A stretch of 39,809 nt of DNA. It comes from Pseudomonas sp. CBZ-4. Its GTDB lineage: Bacteria > Pseudomonadota > Gammaproteobacteria > Pseudomonadales > Pseudomonadaceae. Location of the stretch: NCBI RefSeq assembly GCF_000346755.1, contig NZ_ANNV01000112.1, forward strand, positions 1 to 39,809, read 5' to 3'. The position numbers and the translations under genes are program-made. Below, piece by piece: positions 1 through 10,233 of the stretch; the stretch's first letter is position 1, and the number at the start of each line of letters is the position of its first letter. The notes under the pieces were generated by a model. The model did not search any database. It was not told the origin of the DNA and worked only from the letters and a program-made list of their open reading frames with translations.

Positions 1-11
1 CAAACTGACCC

Positions 12-41
12 ACCGCTATCGCAGGCAAGCCAGCTCCCACA
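12..41. repeat. REP half-element at the left edge
   Basis: The sequence reads ATCGCAGGCAAGCCAGCTCC and then CAC, the same core as the right arm of the REPIN at 10103-10193 and the reverse complement of the motif at 39778-39802. Only one arm lies in the window; a partner may lie to the left. It sits just past the stop of the YebC-like gene, a usual intergenic place for REP sequences. Confidence 0.75.
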
Positions 42-69
42 TTTTGAACGGCATTTAGCCTGTTAGAAA

Positions 70-777
70 TCAGCCAGCCAGGCCGACGAACATATCCTGC
101 ACGTCGTCATGGTTGTCCAGGCCTTCCAGGAACGCCTCGACTTCAGCCATCTGCTCATCGGTCAAACCACTCACCGGGTTCTTCGCGATGTAGCCCAGCT
201 TGGCCGACAGCACGGTGAAACCCTGCTCCGGCAGCGCTTTCTGTACGGCATCCAGGTCGGTGGTTTCGGTGATGAACAAGGTGGTGCCTGCTTCTTCGCC
301 GTCTTCGAAATCCTGGGCGCCGGCTTCGATGGCGGCCATCTCGGGATCAGCGTCCGGGGTGTCCGGCGAGGCCTCGATCAGGCCGACGTGGTTGAAGTCC
401 CAGGCCACGGAACCGGAAGCACCCAGTTGGCCCTTGCGGAACGCCACGCGGATTTCCGCCACGGTGCGGTTGATGTTGTCGGTGACGCACTCGACGATCA
501 ACGGCACCTGGTGCGGCGCGAAACCTTCGTAGGTCACGCGGTGGTACTGCACGGTTTCACCCAAGAGGCCTGCGCCTTTCTTGATGGCGCGGTCCAGGGT
601 TTCCTTGGGCATCGAGGCCTTTTTGGCCTGTTCCACCACCAGTCGCAGGTGGGCGTTGGTGGCGGTGTCGGCACCGTTGCGGGCGGCGATGGTGATTTCT
701 TTCACCAGCTTGCCGAAGATCTTGCCCTTGGCATTGGATGCCGCTTCTTTATGTTTGACTTTCCACTGTGCGCCCAT
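70..777 (-). CDS. YebC/PmpR family transcriptional regulator (YeeN-like)
   Basis: This 235-residue protein is of typical length for the YebC/PmpR family of DNA- or ribosome-associated regulators. It begins [13 protein letters not shown], closer to the YeeN branch than to the MAGHSKWANI start of classical YebC. Conserved family segments are visible: a basic N-terminal region, the block [15 protein letters not shown] near residue 83, the N-R-T motif near residue 103, and an acidic C-terminus. A purine-rich GAGAGTGAG lies just before the ATG. Family members are cytoplasmic; some control quorum-sensing genes and others have been linked to translation, so the molecular role here is unsettled. The gene stands alone, head to tail with the LysR gene. 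Confidence 0.9.
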   Translation of the reverse strand: MGAQWKVKHKEAASNAKGKIFGKLVKEITIAARNGADTATNAHLRLVVEQAKKASMPKETLDRAIKKGAGLLGETVQYHRVTYEGFAPHQVPLIVECVTDNINRTVAEIRVAFRKGQLGASGSVAWDFNHVGLIEASPDTPDADPEMAAIEAGAQDFEDGEEAGTTLFITETTDLDAVQKALPEQGFTVLSAKLGYIAKNPVSGLTDEQMAEVEAFLEGLDNHDDVQDMFVGLAG

Positions 778-876
778 GACTCACTCTCTAATATCCATGG
801 CGCCGAGACGTCTACTGGCCGGCGCTTTGGAGGCAGAGTTTATAGGGCAAAAACGCAACGTTCCACCAAAAAACCG

Positions 877-1734
877 TCAGGGCGCCAACTCGAAAAAGGC
901 CTGGATCAGGCGTAATGAGCCCCGCCGTTCCATGCAGCCGAGCATGTGCCGGTTGACCAGCCCAGCGCCTTGCAGGGCGATCGCCTTGACGCGCGGGTCC
1001 GGGCTGACCTCCATGGATGACACCACCCCCACCCCCAATTCAGCGGCGACGGCTTCGCTCACCGCCTCGCGGCTGTCCAGTTCCAGCAACACCTTGGGCG
1101 CCACCGCCGCCGCCTGGCAGGCGTCGTCAAAGGTGCGCCGGGTAATGGAGCTGGGCTCGCGCAGCACCATGATCTGCTCGTGCAGTTGCTCCAGGCGAAT
1201 GCCCGCCGCCTGCGTGGCCCAGGCATGGTTGACGGGCACCAGCGCGCAGATGCGTGACTCGCCCAGCGCTTGCAGATGCAGGCCGTTGCGCGGCTCCACC
1301 TCGGTCAGCACTGCCACATCCGCATGCTCCGACAGCAACGCCGCCAACGTTTCCTGGGCATTGCCCAGGCGCAGGTTGACGGTGATGCCGGGGTAACGCG
1401 CACGCAGGCGGGCGATCATCGGCATCACCAGGTGCGGGCCGTCGGCCGCCACTTCCAGGCGTCCGGTGAGCAATTGGCGGTTGGCTTCCAGCATCGTCTG
1501 CGCCTCGTCCACCAGGCCGAAGATCGCCCGGGTGATAGCCGCCAGCCGCGCGCCTTCCTCGGTCAACTCGACCCGTCGCGCGGTGCGCCGCAGCAAGGGG
1601 ATCTGGTAGTGCTCCTCCAGCGCCTTGATATGCCCGGTCACGGCCGGCTGGCTGATAAACAGCCGCGCCGCCGCCCGGGTAAAACTGCCCTCGCGGGCCA
1701 CGGCATCGAATGCACGCAGTTGGAATAGATTCAT
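877..1734 (-). CDS. LysR-type regulator of the 2-aminoethylphosphonate genes
   Basis: A 285-residue LysR-type regulator. The N-terminal winged HTH (about residues 1-60, starting MNLFQLRAFDAVAREGSFTR) is followed by a substrate-binding domain. The reading frame stays open a further 254 codons upstream, but that stretch is antisense to phnW, so the start is placed at the ATG at 1732-1734 where LysR homology begins. The gene is divergent from phnW-phnX across 111 bp. A LysR-type regulator beside phnWX is a known arrangement in Pseudomonas, so I infer it senses 2-aminoethylphosphonate or a breakdown product and controls phnWX. A 6-bp inverted repeat directly in front of its own start codon suggests autoregulation. 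Confidence 0.9.
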   Translation of the reverse strand: MNLFQLRAFDAVAREGSFTRAAARLFISQPAVTGHIKALEEHYQIPLLRRTARRVELTEEGARLAAITRAIFGLVDEAQTMLEANRQLLTGRLEVAADGPHLVMPMIARLRARYPGITVNLRLGNAQETLAALLSEHADVAVLTEVEPRNGLHLQALGESRICALVPVNHAWATQAAGIRLEQLHEQIMVLREPSSITRRTFDDACQAAAVAPKVLLELDSREAVSEAVAAELGVGVVSSMEVSPDPRVKAIALQGAGLVNRHMLGCMERRGSLRLIQAFFELAP

Positions 1735-1735
1735 C

Positions 1736-1756
1736 GCTATCGGCCTCACTGATAGC
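1736..1756. promoter_or_regulatory. Inverted repeat in the LysR/phnW divergent promoter region
   Basis: GCTATC-N9-GATAGC is a perfect 6-bp dyad starting one base beyond the LysR start codon. Its position suits an operator where bound regulator would block its own gene. This is inference from symmetry and position only. Confidence 0.45.
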
Positions 1757-1845
1757 TCGCATAACAACAAACAATTTGATTGATAACAAGCCAAACTGCA
1801 ATTTAGGCGCCGTAGCTTGAACCGAACGCTTGACGAGGACCTGCA

Positions 1846-2964
1846 ATGACCGCGCCTATCCTGCTCACCCCAGGCCCCCTGACCACCTCCGCCCGCACCC
1901 GCCAGGCGATGATGGTGGATTGGGGCTCGTGGGATGAACGCTTCAACCAACTGACCGCCAGCGTCTGCGAGCAATTGCTGGCGATCATCGACGGCGCCGC
2001 CAGCCATCATTGCGTGCCGTTGCAAGGCAGCGGCACCTTTGCCGTCGAAGCCGCCATCGGCACCCTGGTGCCGCGCCATGGCAAGGTGCTGGTGCTGATC
2101 AACGGCGCCTACGGCCAGCGCCTGGCGAAGATCTGCGAAGTCCTCGGCCGCGACTTCAGCACTTTTGAAACCGCCGAAGACCACCCCACCACCGCCGCCG
2201 ATGTCGACCGCCTGCTGCACGCCGACCCGGCCATCAGCCATGTCGCCTTGATCCATTGCGAAACCAGCACCGGCATCCTCAACCCCTTGGCCGAAATCGC
2301 CCAGGTGGTGAAACACCACGGCAAGCGCCTGATCATCGACGCCATGAGTTCCTTCGGCGCCCTGCCCATCGATGCCCGCGCAGTGCCTTTCGACGCGCTG
2401 ATCGCTGCATCGGGTAAATGCCTGGAAGGGGTGCCCGGCATGGGGTTTGTCTTCGCCGACAAACAGGCATTGGCCGCCGCCCAAGGCAACTGCCATTCAC
2501 TGGCAATGGACCTGTTCGACCAGCACGCCTACATGGCCAAGACCGGCCAATGGCGCTTCACCCCGCCGACCCATGTGGTCGCCGCCCTGCACGAAGCATT
2601 GCTGCAATACGCGGAGGAAGGCCTGCCCGCGCGCCAGCAACGCTACGCGCGCAACTGCCAGGTGCTGCTGGAGGGCATGGCCGAGCTGGGTTTGCGCAGT
2701 TTCCTGCCGGCGGCGATCCAGGCCCCGATCATCGTCACCTTCCACGCGCCGCACGACCCGCGCTACCAGTTCAAGGACTTCTACGAGCGGGTCAAGGCCA
2801 AGGGTTTCATCCTCTACCCGGGCAAATTGACCCAGGTGGACACCTTCCGCGTCGGCTGCATCGGCCACGTTGACGCTGCCGAGATGCATGCCGCCGTCGC
2901 CGCCATCGGCGAAGCATTGCACGCCATGGGCATTACTCTTTCATCTACCGGATCGCCAGCATGA
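1846..2964 (+). CDS. phnW: 2-aminoethylphosphonate--pyruvate transaminase
   Basis: PhnW moves the amino group of 2-aminoethylphosphonate to pyruvate, giving phosphonoacetaldehyde and alanine, the first step of AEP use as N, C and P source. The 372-residue product matches the family length and has the fold-type I aminotransferase pattern: [10 protein letters not shown] at the N-terminus, the PLP-phosphate region [12 protein letters not shown] near residue 58, D165 in [11 protein letters not shown], and the Schiff-base lysine K191 in [18 protein letters not shown] lies 7 bases before the ATG. Its TGA overlaps the ATG of phnX (ATGA), so the two are translationally coupled. The LysR gene upstream is the probable regulator. 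Confidence 0.97.
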   Translation: MTAPILLTPGPLTTSARTRQAMMVDWGSWDERFNQLTASVCEQLLAIIDGAASHHCVPLQGSGTFAVEAAIGTLVPRHGKVLVLINGAYGQRLAKICEVLGRDFSTFETAEDHPTTAADVDRLLHADPAISHVALIHCETSTGILNPLAEIAQVVKHHGKRLIIDAMSSFGALPIDARAVPFDALIAASGKCLEGVPGMGFVFADKQALAAAQGNCHSLAMDLFDQHAYMAKTGQWRFTPPTHVVAALHEALLQYAEEGLPARQQRYARNCQVLLEGMAELGLRSFLPAAIQAPIIVTFHAPHDPRYQFKDFYERVKAKGFILYPGKLTQVDTFRVGCIGHVDAAEMHAAVAAIGEALHAMGITLSSTGSPA

Positions 2965-3788
2965 ACTATCAAAACCCCAACACCCTGCAAGCCGTGATCC
3001 TCGATTGGGCCGGCACCGTGGTCGATTTCGGCTCGTTCGCGCCCACGCAGATTTTTGTCGAGGCGTTTGCCGAGTTCGACGTGCAAGTGTCCATCGAAGA
3101 AGCCCGTGGCCCGATGGGCATGGGCAAGTGGGACCATATCCGCACCCTTTGCGACCAGCCGCAGGTCGCCGAACGCTATCGCCAGGTCTTTGGCCGTACG
3201 CCGACGGACGACGACGTGACCGCGATCTACCTGTGCTTCATGCCGTTGCAGATCGAAAAAATCGCCGAGCACTCGGCACTGATCCCCGGCGCCCTCGACA
3301 CCATCGCCGCCCTGCGGGGCCTGGGCCTGAAGATCGGTTCCTGCTCCGGCTACCCCAAGCCAGTGATGGACAAGGTCGTCGCCCTGGCTGCGACCAACGG
3401 CTACGTCGCCGACCACGTGGTCGCCACCGACGAAGTGCCCAACGGCCGCCCCTGGCCCGCCCAGGCCCTGGCCAACGTGATTGCCCTAGGCATCGACGAT
3501 GTGGCGGCGTGCGTGAAGGTCGACGACACCGTGCCGGGCATCCTCGAAGGCCGCCGTGCCGGCATGTGGACCGTGGCGCTGACCTGCTCCGGCAACGCAC
3601 TGGGCCTGAGCTACGCGCAATTCCGTGCCCTTGATAACGCCACCCTGGCCAGCGAGCGCACGCGTATCGAAACACTGTTCAAAGGCTCGCGCCCGCACTA
3701 CCTGATCGACACCATCAACGACCTGCCGGGAGTGATCGCTGATATCAACGCGCGGTTGGCCCGTGGGGAAATGCCACAAAGCGACTGA
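2961..3788 (+). CDS. phnX: Phosphonoacetaldehyde hydrolase (phosphonatase)
   Basis: PhnX cleaves the C-P bond of phosphonoacetaldehyde, giving acetaldehyde and phosphate. The 275-residue product is a HAD-superfamily enzyme. The nucleophile is D15 in [13 protein letters not shown]56 in [11 protein letters not shown] matches the cap-domain lysine that forms the Schiff base with the substrate aldehyde; GSCSGY (about residue 132) is HAD motif II and [10 protein letters not shown] (about 187) holds the acidic metal-binding motif. The start overlaps the phnW stop by 4 bp. Together with PhnW it forms a complete AEP route that does not need C-P lyase. Confidence 0.97.
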   Translation: MNYQNPNTLQAVILDWAGTVVDFGSFAPTQIFVEAFAEFDVQVSIEEARGPMGMGKWDHIRTLCDQPQVAERYRQVFGRTPTDDDVTAIYLCFMPLQIEKIAEHSALIPGALDTIAALRGLGLKIGSCSGYPKPVMDKVVALAATNGYVADHVVATDEVPNGRPWPAQALANVIALGIDDVAACVKVDDTVPGILEGRRAGMWTVALTCSGNALGLSYAQFRALDNATLASERTRIETLFKGSRPHYLIDTINDLPGVIADINARLARGEMPQSD

Positions 3789-3922
3789 TGGAGGTCAAGA
3801 CAAAGGCATTTGTGCCAGGCGCGCCGCTCAAAACCGGCATACAGTTAAGTCACTGCGTCACTCAAGAACGCACTGCTATTCCGTGAAGTAACTGTTTGCC
3901 CTGATGAGTGAGGAACCCAGCA

Positions 3923-4480
3923 ATGCCGTGGAAAAACTCCGATACGCGTTACAGCACCATGTCGATTGCACTGCATTGGTTGATGGTGGTGCTGCTGGCG
4001 GTGGTCTACGCCTGCATTGAATTGCGCGGCCAGTTTCCCAAAGGCAGCGGCGCACGCACGTTGATTGTCGAGATGCACTTCATGCTCGGCCTCACGGTGT
4101 TTGTGCTGGTGTGGCTACGCCTGTTTGCCCGCAGCCTGGGCGTGGCGCCGAAGATCGTGCCGGCGCCGCCGCCATGGCAAAGCCTGCTGGCGACGCTGAT
4201 GCACTTCGCGCTGTATGCGTTGATGATCGGCATGCCGATTGCCGGCTGGCTGATCGTCAGTGCCGAGGGCCATTCGGTGATGTTCTATGGCATGGAATTG
4301 CCGCCGCTGATTGCCGAGAACAAGGCGCTGGCCAAGGAGATTGAAGGCTGGCACGTGTGGTTCGGCAAAGCCGGGTATTGGTTGATCGGCCTGCATGCGT
4401 TGGCGGGGATTGGCCACCACTACATCCTGCGGGACAACACCGCGTTGCGCATGATGCCGGGCAAGCGCGCTAACCCTTGA
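3923..4480 (+). CDS. Cytochrome b561 family protein
   Basis: A 185-residue inner-membrane b-type cytochrome of the YodB/CybB kind. There are four hydrophobic segments (about residues 14-33, 52-70, 90-112 and 150-168) carrying histidines suited to bind two haems: H18, H52, H94, H158 and the H165-H166 pair. The proteins move electrons between the quinone pool and partners; their precise role is often unknown. An in-frame GTG at 3908 would add five residues, but the ATG at 3923 is preferred because GTGAGGA lies a suitable distance upstream. The 3' end overlaps the convergent PLP-enzyme gene by 11 bp. Confidence 0.92.
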   Translation: MPWKNSDTRYSTMSIALHWLMVVLLAVVYACIELRGQFPKGSGARTLIVEMHFMLGLTVFVLVWLRLFARSLGVAPKIVPAPPPWQSLLATLMHFALYALMIGMPIAGWLIVSAEGHSVMFYGMELPPLIAENKALAKEIEGWHVWFGKAGYWLIGLHALAGIGHHYILRDNTALRMMPGKRANP

Positions 4481-5372
4481 AGCCGCGGCGACCTTGCAGG
4501 CCGCCGGTGTGGATGAAGATCAGGCGAGTGCCGGGGGCGAAACGCCCGGCCTCGATCTGTTGCTTCAGGGCCATCAGTGCTTTGCCGGTGTAGAGCGGTT
4601 CCAGTGGCAGCCCGCAGGTTTTTTCGGTGTGCTCGATAAACGCCAATAGCTCTGGATCGACTTTGGCAAAACCGCCCCGGCTGGCGTCCAGCAGCTCATA
4701 ACCGCCCTGCACGAGCGCCCCAACGTTCTGCGCCACGCCGTGGTCGTCCGGCACCGCCATGGCGCCGTACACCGGGTGGGCGCCCGCCTCTGCCAGCACC
4801 AGCCCGGCCAATGTGGTGCCGGTGCCCGCCGCCAACCACCAGCCGTCGTAGTCGGCCCAGCCCAGCGTATGCAGTTGCGCCCGCGCCTGCTCTACCAACA
4901 CGCAACACCCCATGGCTCCCGCTAGCCCGCCGCCGCCTTCGGGCACGGGGTGAAGATCGGGATATTGTTCGCGCCACGGCAACCAGAATCCCGGCTCATG
5001 GCGCGCGCGATAACCGCCATAACCCAGCCAATGCAGCTGCATGCCGAGCGCTTTCAGGTCGAGCACGGTGGGTGTGTCTTGGGGATGCCCACGCAACAGG
5101 CCGACGGTGGTGAAACCAAAGCGTTTCCCCGCCGCCGCCAACGCATGCAGATGGTTGGACCAGGCACCGCCGAGGCTGATGATGCCCTTGGCGTCCTGCG
5201 CTTGCGCCAGGTGCCCGCTGAGCTTGAACCACTTGTTGCCGCTGATCAGCGGATCGACGCGGTCCAGGCGCAGCACGGCCAACTCGACGCCTTGCAGCCA
5301 GTCCAGGTGCAAGGGTTCGAGGGGGGCGTGGGGGGCGTGGGGAAGCCAGTCGTACGGGCCCATCGGGTGCAT
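4470..5372 (-). CDS. PLP-dependent D-cysteine desulfhydrase / ACC deaminase-like enzyme
   Basis: A fold-type II PLP enzyme of about 300 residues in the family of 1-aminocyclopropane-1-carboxylate deaminase and D-cysteine desulfhydrase. K50 in SGNKWFKLSG is the expected Schiff-base lysine; GGAWSNHLHALA (about residue 72) matches the substrate-carboxylate loop; the glycine-rich AAGTGTTLAG (about 185) cups the PLP phosphate. The sequence does not let me decide between substrates; D-cysteine desulfhydrase-type activity is the commoner role of such Pseudomonas proteins. An upstream TTG extends the frame by four codons; I chose the first ATG, with no strong ribosome site, so the start is uncertain. 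Confidence 0.85.
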   Translation of the reverse strand: MHPMGPYDWLPHAPHAPLEPLHLDWLQGVELAVLRLDRVDPLISGNKWFKLSGHLAQAQDAKGIISLGGAWSNHLHALAAAGKRFGFTTVGLLRGHPQDTPTVLDLKALGMQLHWLGYGGYRARHEPGFWLPWREQYPDLHPVPEGGGGLAGAMGCCVLVEQARAQLHTLGWADYDGWWLAAGTGTTLAGLVLAEAGAHPVYGAMAVPDDHGVAQNVGALVQGGYELLDASRGGFAKVDPELLAFIEHTEKTCGLPLEPLYTGKALMALKQQIEAGRFAPGTRLIFIHTGGLQGRRGFKG

Positions 5373-5406
5373 CTCTGTGCGCAAAGGGCCCGTAGTCTAT
5401 GTCGCC

Positions 5407-7506
<2,100 letters not shown>

Positions 7507-7658
7507 TTATGTCCCACAGACTATGATTCGCTGGACTACGCCTCAATGACCGAAACTGACAAGTTATTGATCCAAATGCGCAGCGCCCCTTGGCAAGCCG
7601 ATCCTTGGGCCCTAACCTAGTCGGCGAACCCTGCACACGGTCTGTTGTCTGTTGCCCC

Positions 7659-8789
7659 ATGCGTAAACTTCTAGCGTTCACCGTCACCCTGGCCCTGGTT
7701 GCCGCCGTCGCCGCGTATCTGGTCTGGACCCAGGAGCGCCCCGTGGCGCATTACCTGTCGGACCTGCGCATCACCCTCGCCGTCAACGAAGGCGAGCCTG
7801 CCGAGCGTGGCAACTTGCTGGGCATCCAGCCGGAGCTGTTCCCCGCCGACTATCAAAGCCTGGAACGCCTGCACCTGAAACTCGCGGCGTACCTGCAAAA
7901 CGCCCGGGAACAAGGGCTCATCAACCAGAAAACCATCGTCGTGCTGCCGGAACATATCGGCACCTGGCTGATGCTCACCGGCGAAAAAAACGAGGTGTAC
8001 CAGGCCCTGCACGCCAAGGACGCGATGAACTGGCTGTCGGCCAGCAACCCGCTGCTGTTTGCCCGTGCATGGCTCAGCGCCACGGGCGACAACCGCACCG
8101 ACGACGCGTACCTGCGTATGAAAGCCACCGGCATGGCGCGTGACTATCAGGTGCTGTTCGGCGGTTTGGCCAAGGAGTTCGGCGTCACCCTGGTGGCCGG
8201 CTCCATTGCGCTGCCCAACCCCAGCGTCAGCCAGGGCCAGTTGCACGTCGGCCATGGCGCGCTGTACAACGCCAGCCTGGTGTTCAACGCCGAGGGTTTG
8301 CCAGTAGGCCAGCCGCAGCGCCAGCTCTACCCGATCTACGATGAGCGCGGCTTTATCACGCCCGGCGATGAGAACGTCGTCAGCGTGGTCGACACTCCGG
8401 CCGGGCGCCTTGGCGTGCTGGTGGGCAGTGACAGCTGGTATCCAGATAACTACCGCAAACTCAACGAACACGGCGCGCAACTGATTGCAGTACCCGCCTT
8501 TGTGCTCGGTCGCGATACCTGGGACCGACCGTGGCGCGGCTTTAAAAGCGTGTCCACCCCGCCGGAGATCAGCCTCAAGCCCGAAGAACTCAGTGAAGGC
8601 GAGGCCTGGCGCCGCCTCACCCTGATCAGCCAGCAGCCCATCAGCCAGGCCACCGCCGGCATGAGCGTGTTCCTGCGCGGGCAGTTCTGGGACCTGGGCA
8701 CCGCCGGCCACAGCTTCCTCAGCAACAACGGGCAGATCAGCGCCGATGGTGAAGCCCGGGGCGCACGTTTGTTGAATCTCTGGCTGTGA
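7659..8789 (+). CDS. Nitrilase-fold protein, probably catalytically inactive
   Basis: A 376-residue protein with an N-terminal membrane anchor or signal segment (about residues 4-23) and a carbon-nitrogen hydrolase fold. The first member of the Glu-Lys-Cys triad, E98 in VVLPEHIG, is present. The lysine region aligns with QPQRQLYP (218-225), where the lysine is replaced, and the cysteine position of the family block G-x-x-I-C-Y-D-x-x-[FY]-P aligns with GVLVGSDSWYP, giving glycine at residue 256. It is therefore predicted to be non-catalytic, perhaps a ligand-binding or scaffold protein in the periplasm. Its TGA overlaps the GTG start of the AraC-type gene, so the two are coupled. I cannot assign a substrate. 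Confidence 0.8.
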   Translation: MRKLLAFTVTLALVAAVAAYLVWTQERPVAHYLSDLRITLAVNEGEPAERGNLLGIQPELFPADYQSLERLHLKLAAYLQNAREQGLINQKTIVVLPEHIGTWLMLTGEKNEVYQALHAKDAMNWLSASNPLLFARAWLSATGDNRTDDAYLRMKATGMARDYQVLFGGLAKEFGVTLVAGSIALPNPSVSQGQLHVGHGALYNASLVFNAEGLPVGQPQRQLYPIYDERGFITPGDENVVSVVDTPAGRLGVLVGSDSWYPDNYRKLNEHGAQLIAVPAFVLGRDTWDRPWRGFKSVSTPPEISLKPEELSEGEAWRRLTLISQQPISQATAGMSVFLRGQFWDLGTAGHSFLSNNGQISADGEARGARLLNLWL

Positions 8790-9820
8790 AGCCGGTACGC
8801 CTGGGGGATCTGTCGGTGGGCTTTGTGCACACCTTGGCCGATGCCATTCAAAGCCATGGCGTGGACCCACAACCGCTGCTGCTGCAATACGGCCTGGACC
8901 CGGCGCGCCTCGCGGAAGCGGGCGCACGCTTATCCATCCCGCGTTACATGCGCCTGGGCCATGCGGCCATCCAACTCACGGGCGAGCCGGGCCTGGGCCT
9001 GCGCATGGGCCTGCTCAGCCGCTTGAGCCAGGCCGGGCTCGCCGGGGTCACTGCCGCCCAGGCGCCCAACGTGCGGGAAGCCGCGCGCACGCTGACGCGC
9101 TTCGAAGCGCTGTACGGCTCCAACTACCGTGGTCAGTCGAGCTTTCATGAGGATGCCGAGGGCGCCTGGCTGCGGTTCTACTCCATCAGCCCTTACAATG
9201 CCTACAACCGCTTTGTGGTGGACTCGATCATCGCCGGCTGGCTGCACCAATTGTCAGGCCTGGCCCAGCAGCCCGTGCAGGCGCAACGTATCGAAATCGA
9301 GTTTGCCGCGCCGGACTACGCCGACGCGTACCGCGTGCTGGGCGAGGGTCCGATCCAGTTTGGCGCCGAATCCAACCAGCTGCGTCTGAACCAACAGACC
9401 CTGGCCCTGCGCAATCCACAGCATTGCCCCAGCACCTGGCACTTGTTGTTGCAACTGTGTGAACGGGAATTGGAGCAGTTGACCCGCACCCGCAGCCTGC
9501 GCGAGCGCATTACCCGGTTGCTCGGGCCGATGCTCAATGGCGGCCGGGAACCCGACCTGGAAGAAGTGGCGGCACGCTTGAAGCTGCCGACCTGGACGCT
9601 GCGCCGCAAACTGGCCGAAGAAGGCACTCAGTTCCGCGCGATTCTCAACGACACCCGTCGCGACCTGGCCATGACCTACATTCGCGACACGGAGTTGGCG
9701 TTCGGCGAAATCGCCTACTTGCTCGGTTTTGCCTCGGCCCAGGCGTTTCAACGGGCGTTCAGGCGGTGGAACAACCAGACCCCAGGGGAATTTCGCCGCA
9801 GTCAGCGGCATTCCGCCTGA
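8786..9820 (+). CDS. AraC family transcriptional regulator
   Basis: A 344-residue regulator with the two-domain plan of OruR/ArgR-like AraC proteins: an N-terminal ligand-binding domain of the arabinose-binding type (about 15-210) and a C-terminal double-HTH domain (about 245-340). The C-terminal block FGEIAYLLGFASAQAFQRAF, ending in the W-x-x-x-T-P-G-E-F-R signature, is typical of the family. Translation starts at GTG, whose last two bases overlap the TGA of the nitrilase-like gene. The coupling suggests that the regulator and the inactive nitrilase-fold protein respond to the same signal; its targets cannot be read from the sequence. Confidence 0.92.
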   Translation: MKPVRLGDLSVGFVHTLADAIQSHGVDPQPLLLQYGLDPARLAEAGARLSIPRYMRLGHAAIQLTGEPGLGLRMGLLSRLSQAGLAGVTAAQAPNVREAARTLTRFEALYGSNYRGQSSFHEDAEGAWLRFYSISPYNAYNRFVVDSIIAGWLHQLSGLAQQPVQAQRIEIEFAAPDYADAYRVLGEGPIQFGAESNQLRLNQQTLALRNPQHCPSTWHLLLQLCERELEQLTRTRSLRERITRLLGPMLNGGREPDLEEVAARLKLPTWTLRRKLAEEGTQFRAILNDTRRDLAMTYIRDTELAFGEIAYLLGFASAQAFQRAFRRWNNQTPGEFRRSQRHSA

Positions 9821-9828
9821 AGTCGGGG

Positions 9829-9915
9829 TTACAGCTCGGTTGCATCATCTGCGGGCTCAAGCGGGTCCAACTCGATCGCGCTGAACTCAAGCAGTTCTTC
9901 CTGGTAGTCGTCCAT
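9829..9915 (-). CDS. 28-residue acidic micro-ORF
   Basis: This short ORF encodes MDDYQEELLEFSAIELDPLE followed by PADDATEL. It is strongly acidic and has no cysteine, membrane segment or signal. AAGGAG lies 6 bases before the ATG, close to ideal, and a TTTAATTAAAC stretch and a perfect dyad lie just upstream. The good initiation site, acidic composition and isolated position argue for a real small protein rather than chance. It is convergent with the AraC gene, with only 8 bp between the two stop codons. I recall similar short acidic proteins in other Pseudomonas but cannot name a function. Confidence 0.6.
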   Translation of the reverse strand: MDDYQEELLEFSAIELDPLEPADDATEL

Positions 9916-9945
9916 GGTGGGCTCCTTGTTTAATTAAAAGCGGTT

Positions 9946-9962
9946 GCAGGTAAATGACCTGC
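9946..9962. promoter_or_regulatory. Dyad upstream of the micro-ORF
   Basis: GCAGGT-AAATG-ACCTGC is a perfect 6-bp inverted repeat, extended with one mismatch to TTGCAGGT/ACCTGCAT, about 30 bp before the micro-ORF start codon. That is where a -10/-35 region would be expected, so it may be an operator. No regulator is assigned. Confidence 0.45.
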
Positions 9963-10102
9963 ATCACCAGCCTAAAGTGCCGTTGTGACGAAAAAAAGTC
10001 GGCGTCATGACGTTCCTGCACTTCAGGATTAAACGTAGCAGCAGAGTGCGGATTTAGCACAGGGGATTTTTGGCGAGGGCATGCACTGAGACATGGCGAA
10101 AC

Positions 10103-10193
10103 ATGTGGGAGCTGGCTTGCCTGCGATGGCGGTGTGTCAGCCAAGGAGCTACAAGCTGATACACCGCCATCGCAGGCAAGCCAGCTCCCACAT
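10103..10193. repeat. REPIN: paired inverted REP sequences
   Basis: Two 33-base arms (10103-10135 and 10161-10193) are perfect reverse complements, with the core TGGGAGCTGGCTTGCCTGCG, and the spacer contains a further TCAGC/GCTGA pair. The whole 91 bases can form one long hairpin. This is the REP doublet form known in the P. fluorescens group, mobilised in trans by RAYT transposases; no RAYT gene lies in the window. It separates the convergent ends of the micro-ORF unit and the DUF2242 lipoprotein gene. Confidence 0.93.
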
Positions 10194-10233
10194 TTGACTG
10201 TGTTCACAAGTCAGGATGTGGGAGCAGTTCTGG

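Larger units (their letters stand above)
9916..10233. other. Intergenic region: dyad plus REPIN
   Basis: This 318-bp stretch holds the micro-ORF leader and dyad (9916-9962) and the REPIN hairpin (10103-10193). I see no further convincing coding sequence between them. Confidence 0.6.

Noticed and set aside
1735..2496. 254-codon N-terminal extension of the phn LysR regulator
   Set aside because: The extension is antisense to phnW, and LysR homology begins exactly at the ATG at 1734.
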